Of a stretch of 42,822 nucleotides of DNA, positions 33,567 to 41,112 are shown piece by piece. Every line of letters begins with the position of its first letter. Positions within the stretch are counted from its first letter, which is position 1. The position numbers were made by a program, and so were the translations under genes. Source of the DNA: Bacteroidales bacterium (GTDB lineage Bacteria; Bacteroidota; Bacteroidia; Bacteroidales; JAGONC01); the NCBI GenBank assembly GCA_028716265.1, contig JAQUQD010000018.1, forward strand, positions 1 to 42,822. Direction: 5' to 3'. Under the pieces are notes generated by a model that made no database searches, was not told where the DNA came from, and saw only the letters and a list, made by a program, of their open reading frames with translations.

Positions 33567-36423
33567 TATGTTTTGGGTGGTTTTGAGCGTGTTGCTGTTG
33601 CTCTCGACCAATGGTTTCACGCAATATTTCGATTTGGGGCAGGATCCGGCGTCGCTGAAATGGAGACAGATCGACACACGGAACTTCAAGGTCATTTTTC
33701 CGGATTATTACGAGGCAAAGGCGCACTACTTCGCAGCAGGGCTGGAGCAGGCAGCCTCCAGCGGCACCCGAACCCTCACCTCCCGACCCAGGAAACTTCC
33801 CGTCATTTTTCACACGACCTCTGTAAACAGCAATGCCATGGTTCCCTGGGCACCCCGCAGGATGGAAATATATACTCCGCCTCCGCAGGATAATTATTCC
33901 CAGCCATGGCTCGATCAGCTGATCCTCCATGAATACCGCCATGTACAGCAGATCGAGAAAATGAACCAGGGATTCACCGGCGGGCTTTACTACCTTTTTG
34001 GTGAACAGGCAGCGGCTGCCATGATCGGTCTGTTCGTTCCCTTCTGGTTCCTGGAAGGGGATGCGGTGGCGACAGAAACCGGCTGGTCACTCTCCGGCAG
34101 GGGAAGAGAACCTTCGTTTACCATGCCCCTGAGGGGACAGCTGGCATCGCACGGCATCTATTCCTACGATAAAGCGGTCTATGGCTCGTACCGTGATTTT
34201 GTTCCCAACCATTACATGCTCGGCTATTACCTAGTGGGTGCATCCCGGATCAGATACGGGCCCGGACTGTGGGAAGATGCCGTGAACACTGCTGCCCGCA
34301 AACCCTTTCTGCTGGTCCCGTGGAACTATAGCCTGAAAAAAAAATCAAGCCTCACCAAATCCCAGTTATACCATTCCGTCCTTTCCGACCTTGATTCCTG
34401 CTGGAAGGTCAATGTAGAGATGACAATGAATGACCATGAATCACAATTAATGACTACCAGCACTACCAACCGAAGTACAACCTATGTGAACTACCGCCAC
34501 CCTTCCGAAGTCATAGGCCGTGGCATTCTGGCAGAAAAAAGCAGCATCGACGACGTGAACCGTTATGTCATGATCGGTCGCGATGGTGAAGAAAAAGTGC
34601 TGCACACTCCGGGATTCAATTTCAGTCAAACCCTGTCCGCATCCCATCATCTGGTCACGTGGTCGGTGATGAGGTCCGATCCGCGCTGGAACAACAGGAG
34701 CTACGCAGATGTCCAGGTATACGATATCGAAACTGGAAAGGTCAGGATGCTCACCCGGCACCAACGCATCGTTGCTCCCTGCCTGTCACCCGACGCCAAA
34801 AGCATCGCCGCCGTCGAACTCGATTCTCTTGACGACAGCCGCCTGGTGATTCTGGATGCAGAAACCGGGGAAATCCGGCAGCGTATACGCGCACCCGAAG
34901 GCATATCCCTGATGACACCTGCCTGGATGGAGAACCAGAAAAAGATCGTCGCAGTCGGTGTTTGCAATAAGGGCAAAGCATTGATCACCTGTGACCTGTT
35001 TTCAGAAACATGGTCCGTGATCACACCATGGTCGTACACAGAGCTTTATTTGCCGAGGGCAGCAGGAAACTATATTTATTTCACCGGTGGATATTCCGGG
35101 GTGGATCAGGTCTATGCAATGGACACCAGCAGCCAAACGATATACCAGGTCACTTCCGTTTCCCTCGGGGCGACGGATGCTTTTGTAACAGACGATTGTC
35201 GCTTTCTTTACTATGCAAGCTATACGGGCGACGGATACCGGATCGAACGACAGTCACTGGCACCCGGGCAGTGGGAACCCATGGAAGGACAAAGGAGCAT
35301 ACTTGCCAGCCTGGCCGATTCACTCACAGCCATGGAGAATTATCTCTTTGATGGTACGGCGCCGGCCGATTCACACTATACGTCCAGACCTTACCGCGAC
35401 TGGAAGAACTTGTTCAATATCCACAGCTGGGGTCCCTTTTATGTGGATGCGGACAACCAGGATTTCTATCCGGGCGCATCCATCATGTCGCAGAACAGGC
35501 TCAGCACGGCCTTCACCACACTCGGCTACCGTTACGATATGAATGAAAGGGAAGGTACCTGGTTTGCCGACTTCAGCTACCGCGGGCTTTACCCGGTGGC
35601 AGACATCACCTACAAGATCGGAGAACGCAAGAGTTACTTCTATGATTCGCTCAACAACAAAGTGGAATACTCCTGGAGGGAGGACAACCTGAGGACGATG
35701 CTCAGGATACCCCTTCTATACCTTGTCTCACGATGGATCGTCGGATGGCAGCCCTCGGTGGGAGCCACGTTCATGCACATCAATCATCCGGAAAATACAC
35801 CGTCCCGGTTTATCACAGGCACGTTCCAGGTAATGGAGTACCGGCTGCTGGCATACGGACAAATGGAAACCTCATACCGCGATCTCTATCCCAGGTGGGG
35901 AATGACCCTCGACCTGAACTTCAGACACACTCCTTACAGCGGTACCTCTCTCGGAGAAATTGGATCGGCTGCGGGCTGCTTCTACCTGCCAGGATTCGTC
36001 AGGCACCACGGATTCCGCCTGTATGCCGCCTGCCAGCGCAAGGATCCGGGTAAGTATCGTTTTGCCGATCTGATCAACTATCCCAGGGGATATTCAGGCA
36101 TCTACATGGATGATGCCTTCAGCTTTTCGGCAGGATATAAATTCCCGTTCTGGTACCCAGACCTGGCCCTGGGCCCGGTGATATATCTTAAAAGACTGAA
36201 AGCCAGTGTATTCTGGGACTATGCAACTGGTAAAAACCGGGACAGCAAAAACCAGCTCCACAAAGAATCGTATCAATCGCTGGGACTCGACCTCACAGCG
36301 GACATGCATGTATTGAGGTTTCTGGCCCCGTTTGATCTGGGGCTGCGAACCATTTACCTGCCTGACGAATCTGAATTCAGGTTTCAGTTTTTATTTTCGA
36401 TGGATGTCAACTCATTTTATTGA
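33547..36423 (+). CDS. Secreted HExxH-peptidase-like/beta-propeller/outer-membrane barrel protein
   Basis: This 958-aa protein has a signal peptide (FWVVLSVLLLLSTNGF). Residues about 30-280 resemble a gluzincin-type zinc peptidase domain, with HEYRH at 128-132 and a possible third ligand E170 in FLEGDAVATE. Residues about 320-600 carry TolB/WD40-like propeller blades (SPDAKSIAAVELDS, DCRFLYYASYTGDGY). From about 640 to the C-terminus aromatic-rich alternating strands end in FY, which suggests an outer-membrane barrel. Related Bacteroidetes proteins are usually listed as hypothetical or TolB-like. I prefer the ATG at 33547, which gives the signal a positive n-region; ATG 33568 is possible. Residues about 290-303 (MTMNDHESQLMTT) are encoded by decamer repeats. 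Substrate unknown. Confidence 0.8.
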   Translation: MREKGKGMFWVVLSVLLLLSTNGFTQYFDLGQDPASLKWRQIDTRNFKVIFPDYYEAKAHYFAAGLEQAASSGTRTLTSRPRKLPVIFHTTSVNSNAMVPWAPRRMEIYTPPPQDNYSQPWLDQLILHEYRHVQQIEKMNQGFTGGLYYLFGEQAAAAMIGLFVPFWFLEGDAVATETGWSLSGRGREPSFTMPLRGQLASHGIYSYDKAVYGSYRDFVPNHYMLGYYLVGASRIRYGPGLWEDAVNTAARKPFLLVPWNYSLKKKSSLTKSQLYHSVLSDLDSCWKVNVEMTMNDHESQLMTTSTTNRSTTYVNYRHPSEVIGRGILAEKSSIDDVNRYVMIGRDGEEKVLHTPGFNFSQTLSASHHLVTWSVMRSDPRWNNRSYADVQVYDIETGKVRMLTRHQRIVAPCLSPDAKSIAAVELDSLDDSRLVILDAETGEIRQRIRAPEGISLMTPAWMENQKKIVAVGVCNKGKALITCDLFSETWSVITPWSYTELYLPRAAGNYIYFTGGYSGVDQVYAMDTSSQTIYQVTSVSLGATDAFVTDDCRFLYYASYTGDGYRIERQSLAPGQWEPMEGQRSILASLADSLTAMENYLFDGTAPADSHYTSRPYRDWKNLFNIHSWGPFYVDADNQDFYPGASIMSQNRLSTAFTTLGYRYDMNEREGTWFADFSYRGLYPVADITYKIGERKSYFYDSLNNKVEYSWREDNLRTMLRIPLLYLVSRWIVGWQPSVGATFMHINHPENTPSRFITGTFQVMEYRLLAYGQMETSYRDLYPRWGMTLDLNFRHTPYSGTSLGEIGSAAGCFYLPGFVRHHGFRLYAACQRKDPGKYRFADLINYPRGYSGIYMDDAFSFSAGYKFPFWYPDLALGPVIYLKRLKASVFWDYATGKNRDSKNQLHKESYQSLGLDLTADMHVLRFLAPFDLGLRTIYLPDESEFRFQFLFSMDVNSFY
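34415..34455 (+). repeat. Decamer repeat inside a coding sequence
   Basis: GATGACAAT, GAATGACCAT, GAATCACAAT and TAATGACTAC are consecutive units of the GAATGACNAT decamer family seen in spacers at 572-706 and 23804-23893. They are read in frame in the loop between the peptidase-like and propeller domains of the 958-aa secreted protein. Confidence 0.8.
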
Positions 36424-36525
36424 CAGAAAACGGATGATAAGGATTACACGGATTAACGAGGAAATGTTATCCGAGATATTCCACGTTTTCCGCGTCGCCC
36501 GTGTTCTGCCAATCATTCAAACCAC

Positions 36526-36533
36526 TACCTTTG
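36526..36533 (+). promoter_or_regulatory. -7 box of the holin-like-PPOX unit (TACCTTTG)
   Basis: TACCTTTG matches TAnnTTTG exactly and ends 19 nt before the ATG at 36553. The -33 position is only loosely matched. The upstream gap (36424-36525) contains GGATTACAC/GGATTAACG units, probably another degenerate repeat. Confidence 0.45.
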
Positions 36534-36552
36534 AGTCGTAATACAACGTGAT

Positions 36553-36900
36553 ATGCGCATTCTGTTAAAAATCCTGATCTCATCGGCTGTCATCCTGCTC
36601 ACGGCATACATACTGCCGGGGGTGCACGTCGATACATTCTGGACCGCCCTGCTGGTAGCTGTGGTACTGGCCCTGCTCAATTTTTTCCTCAGACCGCTGC
36701 TGGTCATCCTGACTATCCCTTTCACGATCCTAACCCTGGGGCTGTTCCTGCTGGTGATCAACGCGGTCATCATCCTCATCGCTGACCACCTTATCGGTCC
36801 ACGGTTTGAGGTGGACGGATTCTGGTGGGCGCTGCTCTTCAGTCTGATCATTTCCCTTGTAAATTCGCTGATCAACAACAAGAAAAAACATTCGAAATGA
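36553..36900 (+). CDS. Phage holin family (superfamily IV) membrane protein
   Basis: This 115-aa protein is almost entirely four hydrophobic helices: LLKILISSAVILLTAYI, FWTALLVAVVLALLNFFLRP, LVILTIPFTILTLGLFLLVI, and FWWALLFSLIISLVNSLI. It matches the small 4-TM family named mycobacterial phage holin superfamily IV, common on bacterial chromosomes and with no proven lysis role there. The stop codon overlaps the next start (ATGA at 36897-36900), so the two genes are translationally coupled. Confidence 0.85.
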   Translation: MRILLKILISSAVILLTAYILPGVHVDTFWTALLVAVVLALLNFFLRPLLVILTIPFTILTLGLFLLVINAVIILIADHLIGPRFEVDGFWWALLFSLIISLVNSLINNKKKHSK

Positions 36901-37358
36901 AAAATCGCACGATCGAGTCCCGCGAGGCCATATATGAGATCATTCAGAAGTGTGAACTCTGCCACGTGGCCATGGTCGACAGGGAAAACAAACCCTATGT
37001 CCTGCCTTTCAATTTCGGATTTGAAAATGGTATTATCTATCTGCATTCAGCCCCCGAAGGGAAGAAGATCTCCATCCTGGAGCACAATAACCGCGTATGC
37101 ATCGCCTTCAGCACCGATTATCTTCTCCGCTACCAGCATGAGGAGGTAGCCTGCAGCTGGAGCATGAAATACCGGAGTGTACTGGTACATGGTCATATCG
37201 AATTTTTGGAGGATCTCAGCGACAAGGCCCGCGCTCTCAATGTCATCATGAAAAAATATGCAGGGAGGGAATATACCTTCGGCAAGCCGGCACTGGCGAA
37301 TGTCAGGGTCTATCAATGCGTTGCGGAGCGGTTTGAGGGAAGAGCTTACGGGTATTAA
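36897..37358 (+). CDS. Pyridoxamine 5'-phosphate oxidase-fold (NimA-like) flavoprotein
   Basis: This 153-aa protein belongs to the split-barrel FMN-binding family that includes NimA-type nitroimidazole reductases. CELCHVAMVDRENKPYVLPF near residue 20 and GIIYLHSAPEGKKI are characteristic, and VCIAFSTDY and RSVLVHGHIEFLED follow. I chose ATG 36897, which overlaps the preceding stop codon; a longer frame upstream only reads through the membrane protein gene. A small-molecule reductase role is the family norm, but the substrate is unknown. Confidence 0.88.
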   Translation: MKNRTIESREAIYEIIQKCELCHVAMVDRENKPYVLPFNFGFENGIIYLHSAPEGKKISILEHNNRVCIAFSTDYLLRYQHEEVACSWSMKYRSVLVHGHIEFLEDLSDKARALNVIMKKYAGREYTFGKPALANVRVYQCVAERFEGRAYGY

Positions 37359-37498
37359 ATTCCAAATTCCAGGGTCCAAGATCCAAATAAATTCCAAAAA
37401 CCAAATTCCAAACAAATCACTATGATTCAAATCTCAAACAACCGGTTTGGAATTTTAATCCTGGAATTTGTTTGGAATTTGGGATTTGGTTTTTGGGA
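37359..37498. repeat. ATTCCAA-type repeat forming a large inverted repeat
   Basis: Degenerate ATTCCAA units run from 37359 to about 37420 on the plus strand and from 37498 back to about 37441 on the minus strand. Segments such as AAATTCCAAAAACCAAATTC (left) have close counterparts in the right arm, so the region can fold into a long stem between the convergent PPOX and PAP2 genes, where it may serve as a terminator. The right arm runs into the PAP2 coding sequence. Confidence 0.8.
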
Positions 37499-38054
37499 TT
37501 TTTAAAGCATATTGACAGATGATAGCGATGGCAAGTCCCAGCGCTGATCCCAGAATCGTCCCCCCGATGACATCTCCCGGATAGTGTACCCCAAGATAAA
37601 TGCGGCTGTAGGATATGATCGCTGCCCAGAGGAGGATCAGCGGTGTGAAGTATTTCATCTTTTTGCCCAGAAAAGGAATCAGGAAGACCGAGATGGCAAA
37701 ATGGTTGGTAGCATGAGAAGAGACGAAGCTGTACTGTCCCCCGCATTTGTCCCTGACCGTATGGACAAGGCCCGCCAGAGAAGGTTCATGACAGGGGCGA
37801 AGCCGTTGGAAGATATTCTTGAAAAGATTGACGGACGTCTGGTCGCTGAGAAACATCAGGATGGCGACGAACAGCAGGATGATGATCGTTTGTTTCTTAT
37901 AGTACCTTATCAGAAAATAGATCAGCAGCAGATACAGGGGGATCCATATCAGCCTGTCGCTCAGCCAGTACATCGCCGTATCCCAGAACGGGCTGTTCCA
38001 GCCGTTGATCAGGAGGAAAAGGTTCCTGTCGAGCTCTTTTATTCTTTCGATCAT
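37455..38054 (-). CDS. PAP2 family phosphatase
   Basis: This 199-aa integral membrane phosphatase has the PAP2 signature in three parts: KNIFQRLRP, SSHATNHF (in place of the usual PSGH) and SRIYLGVHYPGD. All three expected catalytic blocks are present. Family members dephosphorylate lipid phosphates such as undecaprenyl diphosphate. I chose the ATG at 38054; the codon before it is TTG. The last 14 or so residues (KIPKTKSQIPNKFQD) are encoded by the ATTCCAA-type repeat and are probably not functional. It follows obg with a repeat-filled spacer. Confidence 0.9.
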   Translation of the reverse strand: MIERIKELDRNLFLLINGWNSPFWDTAMYWLSDRLIWIPLYLLLIYFLIRYYKKQTIIILLFVAILMFLSDQTSVNLFKNIFQRLRPCHEPSLAGLVHTVRDKCGGQYSFVSSHATNHFAISVFLIPFLGKKMKYFTPLILLWAAIISYSRIYLGVHYPGDVIGGTILGSALGLAIAIICQYALKIPKTKSQIPNKFQD

Positions 38055-38057
38055 CAA

Positions 38058-38153
38058 ATTGTTAAATTGTCAAATTGTCAAATTGTTAAATTGTTATTCC
38101 TTGTTCTATTGTTCTATTGTTTCTATTGTTTACTGCTGACTGCTGACTGCCGA
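38058..38153 (-). repeat. Composite octamer and heptamer array between obg and PAP2
   Basis: Octamers AAATTGTT and AAATTGTC (about 38058-38095) are followed by TGTTCTAT-like octamers (about 38100-38130) and three heptamers, CTGCTGA, CTGCTGA and CTGCCGA (38133-38153). The obg TAA stop (38155-38157) is 1 nt away. In transcription sense the order is stop, heptamers, octamers, ATG, the same as at 18437-18490. Confidence 0.85.
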
Positions 38154-38154
38154 C

Positions 38155-39147
38155 TTATTTATTCAACTCCCTCCACAGCAGGTCCTTCAGCCGGATCAGT
38201 CCTTTCCTGGTGAATGAAGAAATAAAGACCGAGGGGACATCCGGCAGTTCATGCTTCAGTTCGCGCGTCAGCTCATCATCGGCCAGATCGCACTTGGTCA
38301 GGGCCAGGACACGAGTTTTGTCAAGCAGTTCAGGATTGTACTGTTCCAACTCGTTCAAAAGAATGCGGTACTCTTCCGAGATGCGGTGGTTTGTGTCCAC
38401 CGGGATCATAAAAAGCAGGACCGAGTTGCGTTCTATATGTCTTAAGAACCTTAATCCCAGTCCCCGTCCCTCATGGGCTCCTTCGATGATCCCGGGTATG
38501 TCGGCCATGACGAAGGAGCGGTGATCCCGGTAATGAACGATGCCAAGGTTAGGCTGGAGGGTAGTGAACGGGTAGTCGGCAATTTTCGGTTTGGCGGCGG
38601 TCAGTACGGAAAGAAGGGTTGATTTTCCAGCGTTCGGGAAACCGACCAGCCCCACATCCGCCAGGAGCTTCAGTTCCAGGATCTTCCATGCTTCGATGCC
38701 AGGCTCGCCAGGCTGTGCAAAACGGGGTGTCTGGTGTGTGGCTGATTTAAAATGATCGTTTCCAAGCCCACCGCGTCCGCCCCGGAGCAGAATCACTTCC
38801 TCGCCATGCTGCGTCACCTCGCATTCCACCGCTTCGGTATCCGCGTCCCGCGCAATCGTTCCCAGGGGAACCTCAATAACCACATCCCCGCCGCTTGCCC
38901 CTGTCGATAGCTGCCTTCCGCCTGGCTTGCCATCGCCTGCCTTCAGGTGCTTTGTATAGCGCAGATGCAGCAGGGTCCACATGTCGCGGTTGCCCCTCAG
39001 GATGATATCACCTCCCTTGCCTCCATCTCCACCATCCGGTCCTCCGCGGGGATTGAGCCGCGTGCGGTAAAAATGCACCGACCCCGCACCTCCGTTCCCC
39101 GAACGGCACCAGATCTTCACATAATCAACAAAATTCGGATTCGACAT
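38155..39147 (-). CDS. obg: Obg/CgtA GTPase
   Basis: Obg is an essential ribosome-associated GTPase acting in 50S assembly and growth control. The 330-aa protein has the glycine-rich Obg fold (residues 1 to about 158: [39 protein letters not shown]) and a G domain with P-loop GFPNAGKST, the switch region [27 protein letters not shown] and the specificity motif TKCD. It lacks the OCT extension of some Gram-positive homologues. It is third in an hpt-adk-obg order typical of Bacteroidetes. Confidence 0.96.
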   Translation of the reverse strand: MSNPNFVDYVKIWCRSGNGGAGSVHFYRTRLNPRGGPDGGDGGKGGDIILRGNRDMWTLLHLRYTKHLKAGDGKPGGRQLSTGASGGDVVIEVPLGTIARDADTEAVECEVTQHGEEVILLRGGRGGLGNDHFKSATHQTPRFAQPGEPGIEAWKILELKLLADVGLVGFPNAGKSTLLSVLTAAKPKIADYPFTTLQPNLGIVHYRDHRSFVMADIPGIIEGAHEGRGLGLRFLRHIERNSVLLFMIPVDTNHRISEEYRILLNELEQYNPELLDKTRVLALTKCDLADDELTRELKHELPDVPSVFISSFTRKGLIRLKDLLWRELNK

Positions 39148-39158
39148 TGTGTTATTAA

Positions 39159-39237
39159 TTGGCAGTTGGCAGTTGACAGTTGGCAGTAACGTTATTTGCC
39201 TATTGGCAATTGCCTATTGCCAATTGCCTATTGCCTA
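39159..39237 (-). repeat. Two heptamer arrays between adk and obg
   Basis: TTGGCAG, TTGGCAG, TTGACAG and TTGGCAG (39159-39186) lie just upstream of obg. Six heptamers of TTGCCTA/TTGGCAA/TTGCCAA type (39196-39237) follow and contain GGCAATTGCC palindromes. The CTA of the last heptamer (39235-39237) is the TAG stop codon of adk. Confidence 0.88.
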
Positions 39238-39816
39238 CTGATTACTAAAAGCCACATCTATCTCCTTACAAAGCCTGCCAAAAATCTCCCCGATCGTCCC
39301 CTGTCCGTGAACCGCGCGGAACTTGCCCTGCTGTGTGTAGAAATCAATCAGCGGCCTGGTCTGCGTCTGGTAAACATTCAGCCGGTTGGCAATGACCTCC
39401 CGCGTGTCGTCCTTCCTTCCCTCCCGTTCCGCACGGATCAGCAGCCGGGTGATCAGTTCATGGTCTTCCACCTCCAGGGCAAGGGTAAGGTTCACCTTCT
39501 CACCCTCCTCCGCCAGGAGGTTGTCAAGATCGGCAGCCTGACGGAGAGTCCTGGGAAATCCATCAAAAATGAATCCCTTCACATCCGCATATTTATGCAT
39601 GGCCGAACGCAGGAGATCGATCAGGAGCTCATCCGGGACCAGCTCCCCTTTCTCGATGATGCTTCTCACTTTTAATCCCAGCGGAGTTTCGTTTCTGATC
39701 TCGCTTCTGAATATATCTCCCGTGGAAATATGCGCCAAACGGTATTTTTCCGCAACCTGCAGGGATTGCGTCCCTTTTCCAGCCCCCGGCGGTCCAAACA
39801 AAATTAAATTAAACAT
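39235..39816 (-). CDS. adk: Adenylate kinase
   Basis: Adk interconverts ATP + AMP and 2 ADP in the cytosol. The 193-aa protein has P-loop GPPGAGKGTQ (8-17), AMP-binding STGDIFRSE and FIFDGFPRTLRQA, and a short lid of the form RAEREGRKDDT, so it is the short, non-zinc variant common in Bacteroidetes. It lies between hpt and obg on the same strand. Its TAG stop codon coincides with the last unit of a heptamer array, and the final residues (AFSNQ) lie just inside the array edge. Confidence 0.96.
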   Translation of the reverse strand: MFNLILFGPPGAGKGTQSLQVAEKYRLAHISTGDIFRSEIRNETPLGLKVRSIIEKGELVPDELLIDLLRSAMHKYADVKGFIFDGFPRTLRQAADLDNLLAEEGEKVNLTLALEVEDHELITRLLIRAEREGRKDDTREVIANRLNVYQTQTRPLIDFYTQQGKFRAVHGQGTIGEIFGRLCKEIDVAFSNQ

Positions 39817-39842
39817 AACTTACTGATTATTAATAAATTATC

Positions 39843-39913
39843 ATAAATAACTATAGATAACTATGAATAACTATAAATAACCTGTCCTTATTATGAAAAA
39901 TGAAAAATGAAAA
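39843..39913 (-). repeat. Decamer and heptamer arrays between hpt and adk
   Basis: AATAACTATA, GATAACTATG, AATAACTATA and AATAACC form a 10-bp-period array (about 39846-39881). Three perfect ATGAAAA heptamers follow at 39893-39913. The decamers are the AATAAC variant of the GAATGACNAT family. Confidence 0.8.
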
Positions 39914-39933
39914 ATTTAATACGATGATCACTG

Positions 39934-40470
39934 TTAAATCAAGCGGAAGAGGCATGGATGATTCCGGCCGAATCCGTCGTAATCCAGCCCGTATCCCACG
40001 ACAAAATCCACGGGAAGATCCATACCCTTGTAATCGATCCCGAAGTCCTTCTGAAAGGCATCCGGCTTAAAAAACATGGCGGCTACCTTTACCTCTGAGG
40101 CTTCCATCGCCTTCAGCATCCGGATGACATGATCGATGGTGATCCCTGTATCCACGATATCTTCCACAATGATGACGGTACGGTCTTTCACTGTCTCCCC
40201 AAGTCCGATGAGCTCCTTTACCGACTCAGTGGTTGAAGTACCTTCATAGGAGGCCAGCTTCACGAATGTAACATCACAGTTGACTGTGACCTTCCGAAGG
40301 AGGTCGGACGCAAAGATAAAGGCTCCGTTGAGAATGACAAGGAAAAGGGGCGCTTTCCCGGCCATGTCCTGGTTGACCTGATGTGCGATCTGCTTCACCG
40401 CCCGTTGAATTGTATGTTCTGAAATGAAGTGGGCAAATTCCTTGTCTTTAACCTTGATCGTTTTCTTCAT
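39934..40470 (-). CDS. hpt: Hypoxanthine phosphoribosyltransferase
   Basis: This purine-salvage enzyme transfers ribose-5-phosphate from PRPP to hypoxanthine or guanine. The 178-aa protein has the PRPP-binding motif VIIVEDIVDTGITIDHV, the flexible-loop region KLASYEG, and the purine-site block PVDFVVGYGLDYDGFGRNHP. It is the first gene of hpt-adk-obg-PAP2 on the minus strand and is divergent from purE across a 107-nt promoter region. Confidence 0.95.
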   Translation of the reverse strand: MKKTIKVKDKEFAHFISEHTIQRAVKQIAHQVNQDMAGKAPLFLVILNGAFIFASDLLRKVTVNCDVTFVKLASYEGTSTTESVKELIGLGETVKDRTVIIVEDIVDTGITIDHVIRMLKAMEASEVKVAAMFFKPDAFQKDFGIDYKGMDLPVDFVVGYGLDYDGFGRNHPCLFRLI

Positions 40471-40506
40471 AATGGGGCAGGATTATGGGGAATGAATCAG
40501 TTCTTA

Positions 40507-40514
40507 CAAATATA
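40507..40514 (-). promoter_or_regulatory. -7 box of hpt-adk-obg (TATATTTG)
   Basis: TATATTTG on the minus strand matches TAnnTTTG and ends 36 nt before the hpt ATG. It is the likely start for the hpt-adk-obg-PAP2 unit. No convincing -33 box is seen. Confidence 0.45.
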
Positions 40515-40546
40515 TGATTTAAGGAGAAGAGGAAAAGAAAATCGTA

Positions 40547-40554
40547 TAAATTTG
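40547..40554 (+). promoter_or_regulatory. -7 box of purE (TAAATTTG)
   Basis: TAAATTTG matches TAnnTTTG exactly and ends 23 nt before the purE ATG. The upstream sequence is purine-rich without a clear -33 element. Confidence 0.45.
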
Positions 40555-40577
40555 TTAGAATATATAATGAATATTCT

Positions 40578-41093
40578 ATGCAACCACAGGTAAGCATCAT
40601 CATGGGCAGCACCTCCGATCTACCGGTAATGGATGAAGCTGCAAAGATTTTGAACGAACTGGAGATTCCGTTTGAAATGAATGCCCTTTCAGCGCACCGA
40701 ACCCCCGAACTGGTAGAAACGTTTGCCAGGACCGCCGTGGACCGCGGCGTGAGGGTGATCATCGCCGGCGCGGGTATGGCAGCCCATTTACCGGGGGTGG
40801 TGGCGGCATTTACCCCTCTACCGGTCATTGGAGTACCTATCAAGACGTCATTGGAAGGACTCGATTCCATCTTCTCTATCCTTCAAATGCCTCCCGGGAT
40901 TCCGGTGGCTACGGTCGGCGTGAACGCCGCCCGGAATTCGGGGATCCTGGCGGCCCAGATCCTCGCAACAGGCAATGATGCGCTGCGGCAGAAGCTGATC
41001 CTGTTCAAGGATGACATGAAAGCCAAGGTGATAAAAGCAAACATGGAGCTGGGTAAGGTGGAATACCCGTTCAAATGCAATTCGGAACAATAA
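40578..41093 (+). CDS. purE: N5-carboxyaminoimidazole ribonucleotide mutase
   Basis: Class I PurE rearranges N5-CAIR to CAIR, the substrate of PurC, which is also in this window. The 171-aa protein has IIMGSTSDLPVM, NALSAHRTPE (catalytic His) and IAGAGMAAHLPGVVAAF, and the C-terminal half includes MPPGIPVATVGVN. The length is normal and no PurK is adjacent. It converges with the M16 peptidase gene with 19 nt between stops and no strong hairpin. Confidence 0.96.
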   Translation: MQPQVSIIMGSTSDLPVMDEAAKILNELEIPFEMNALSAHRTPELVETFARTAVDRGVRVIIAGAGMAAHLPGVVAAFTPLPVIGVPIKTSLEGLDSIFSILQMPPGIPVATVGVNAARNSGILAAQILATGNDALRQKLILFKDDMKAKVIKANMELGKVEYPFKCNSEQ

Positions 41094-41112
41094 GCCTCAC
41101 TTTCGTATCCGA

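Noticed and set aside
31101-33695. Long antisense frames (about 329 and 301 codons) opposite paralogue 2
   Set aside because: No motifs, no promoter-like sequence, and complete overlap with a well-supported gene.
18437-39237. CRISPR arrays
   Set aside because: The tandem units are 7-10 bp, degenerate and without spacers, and there are no cas genes.
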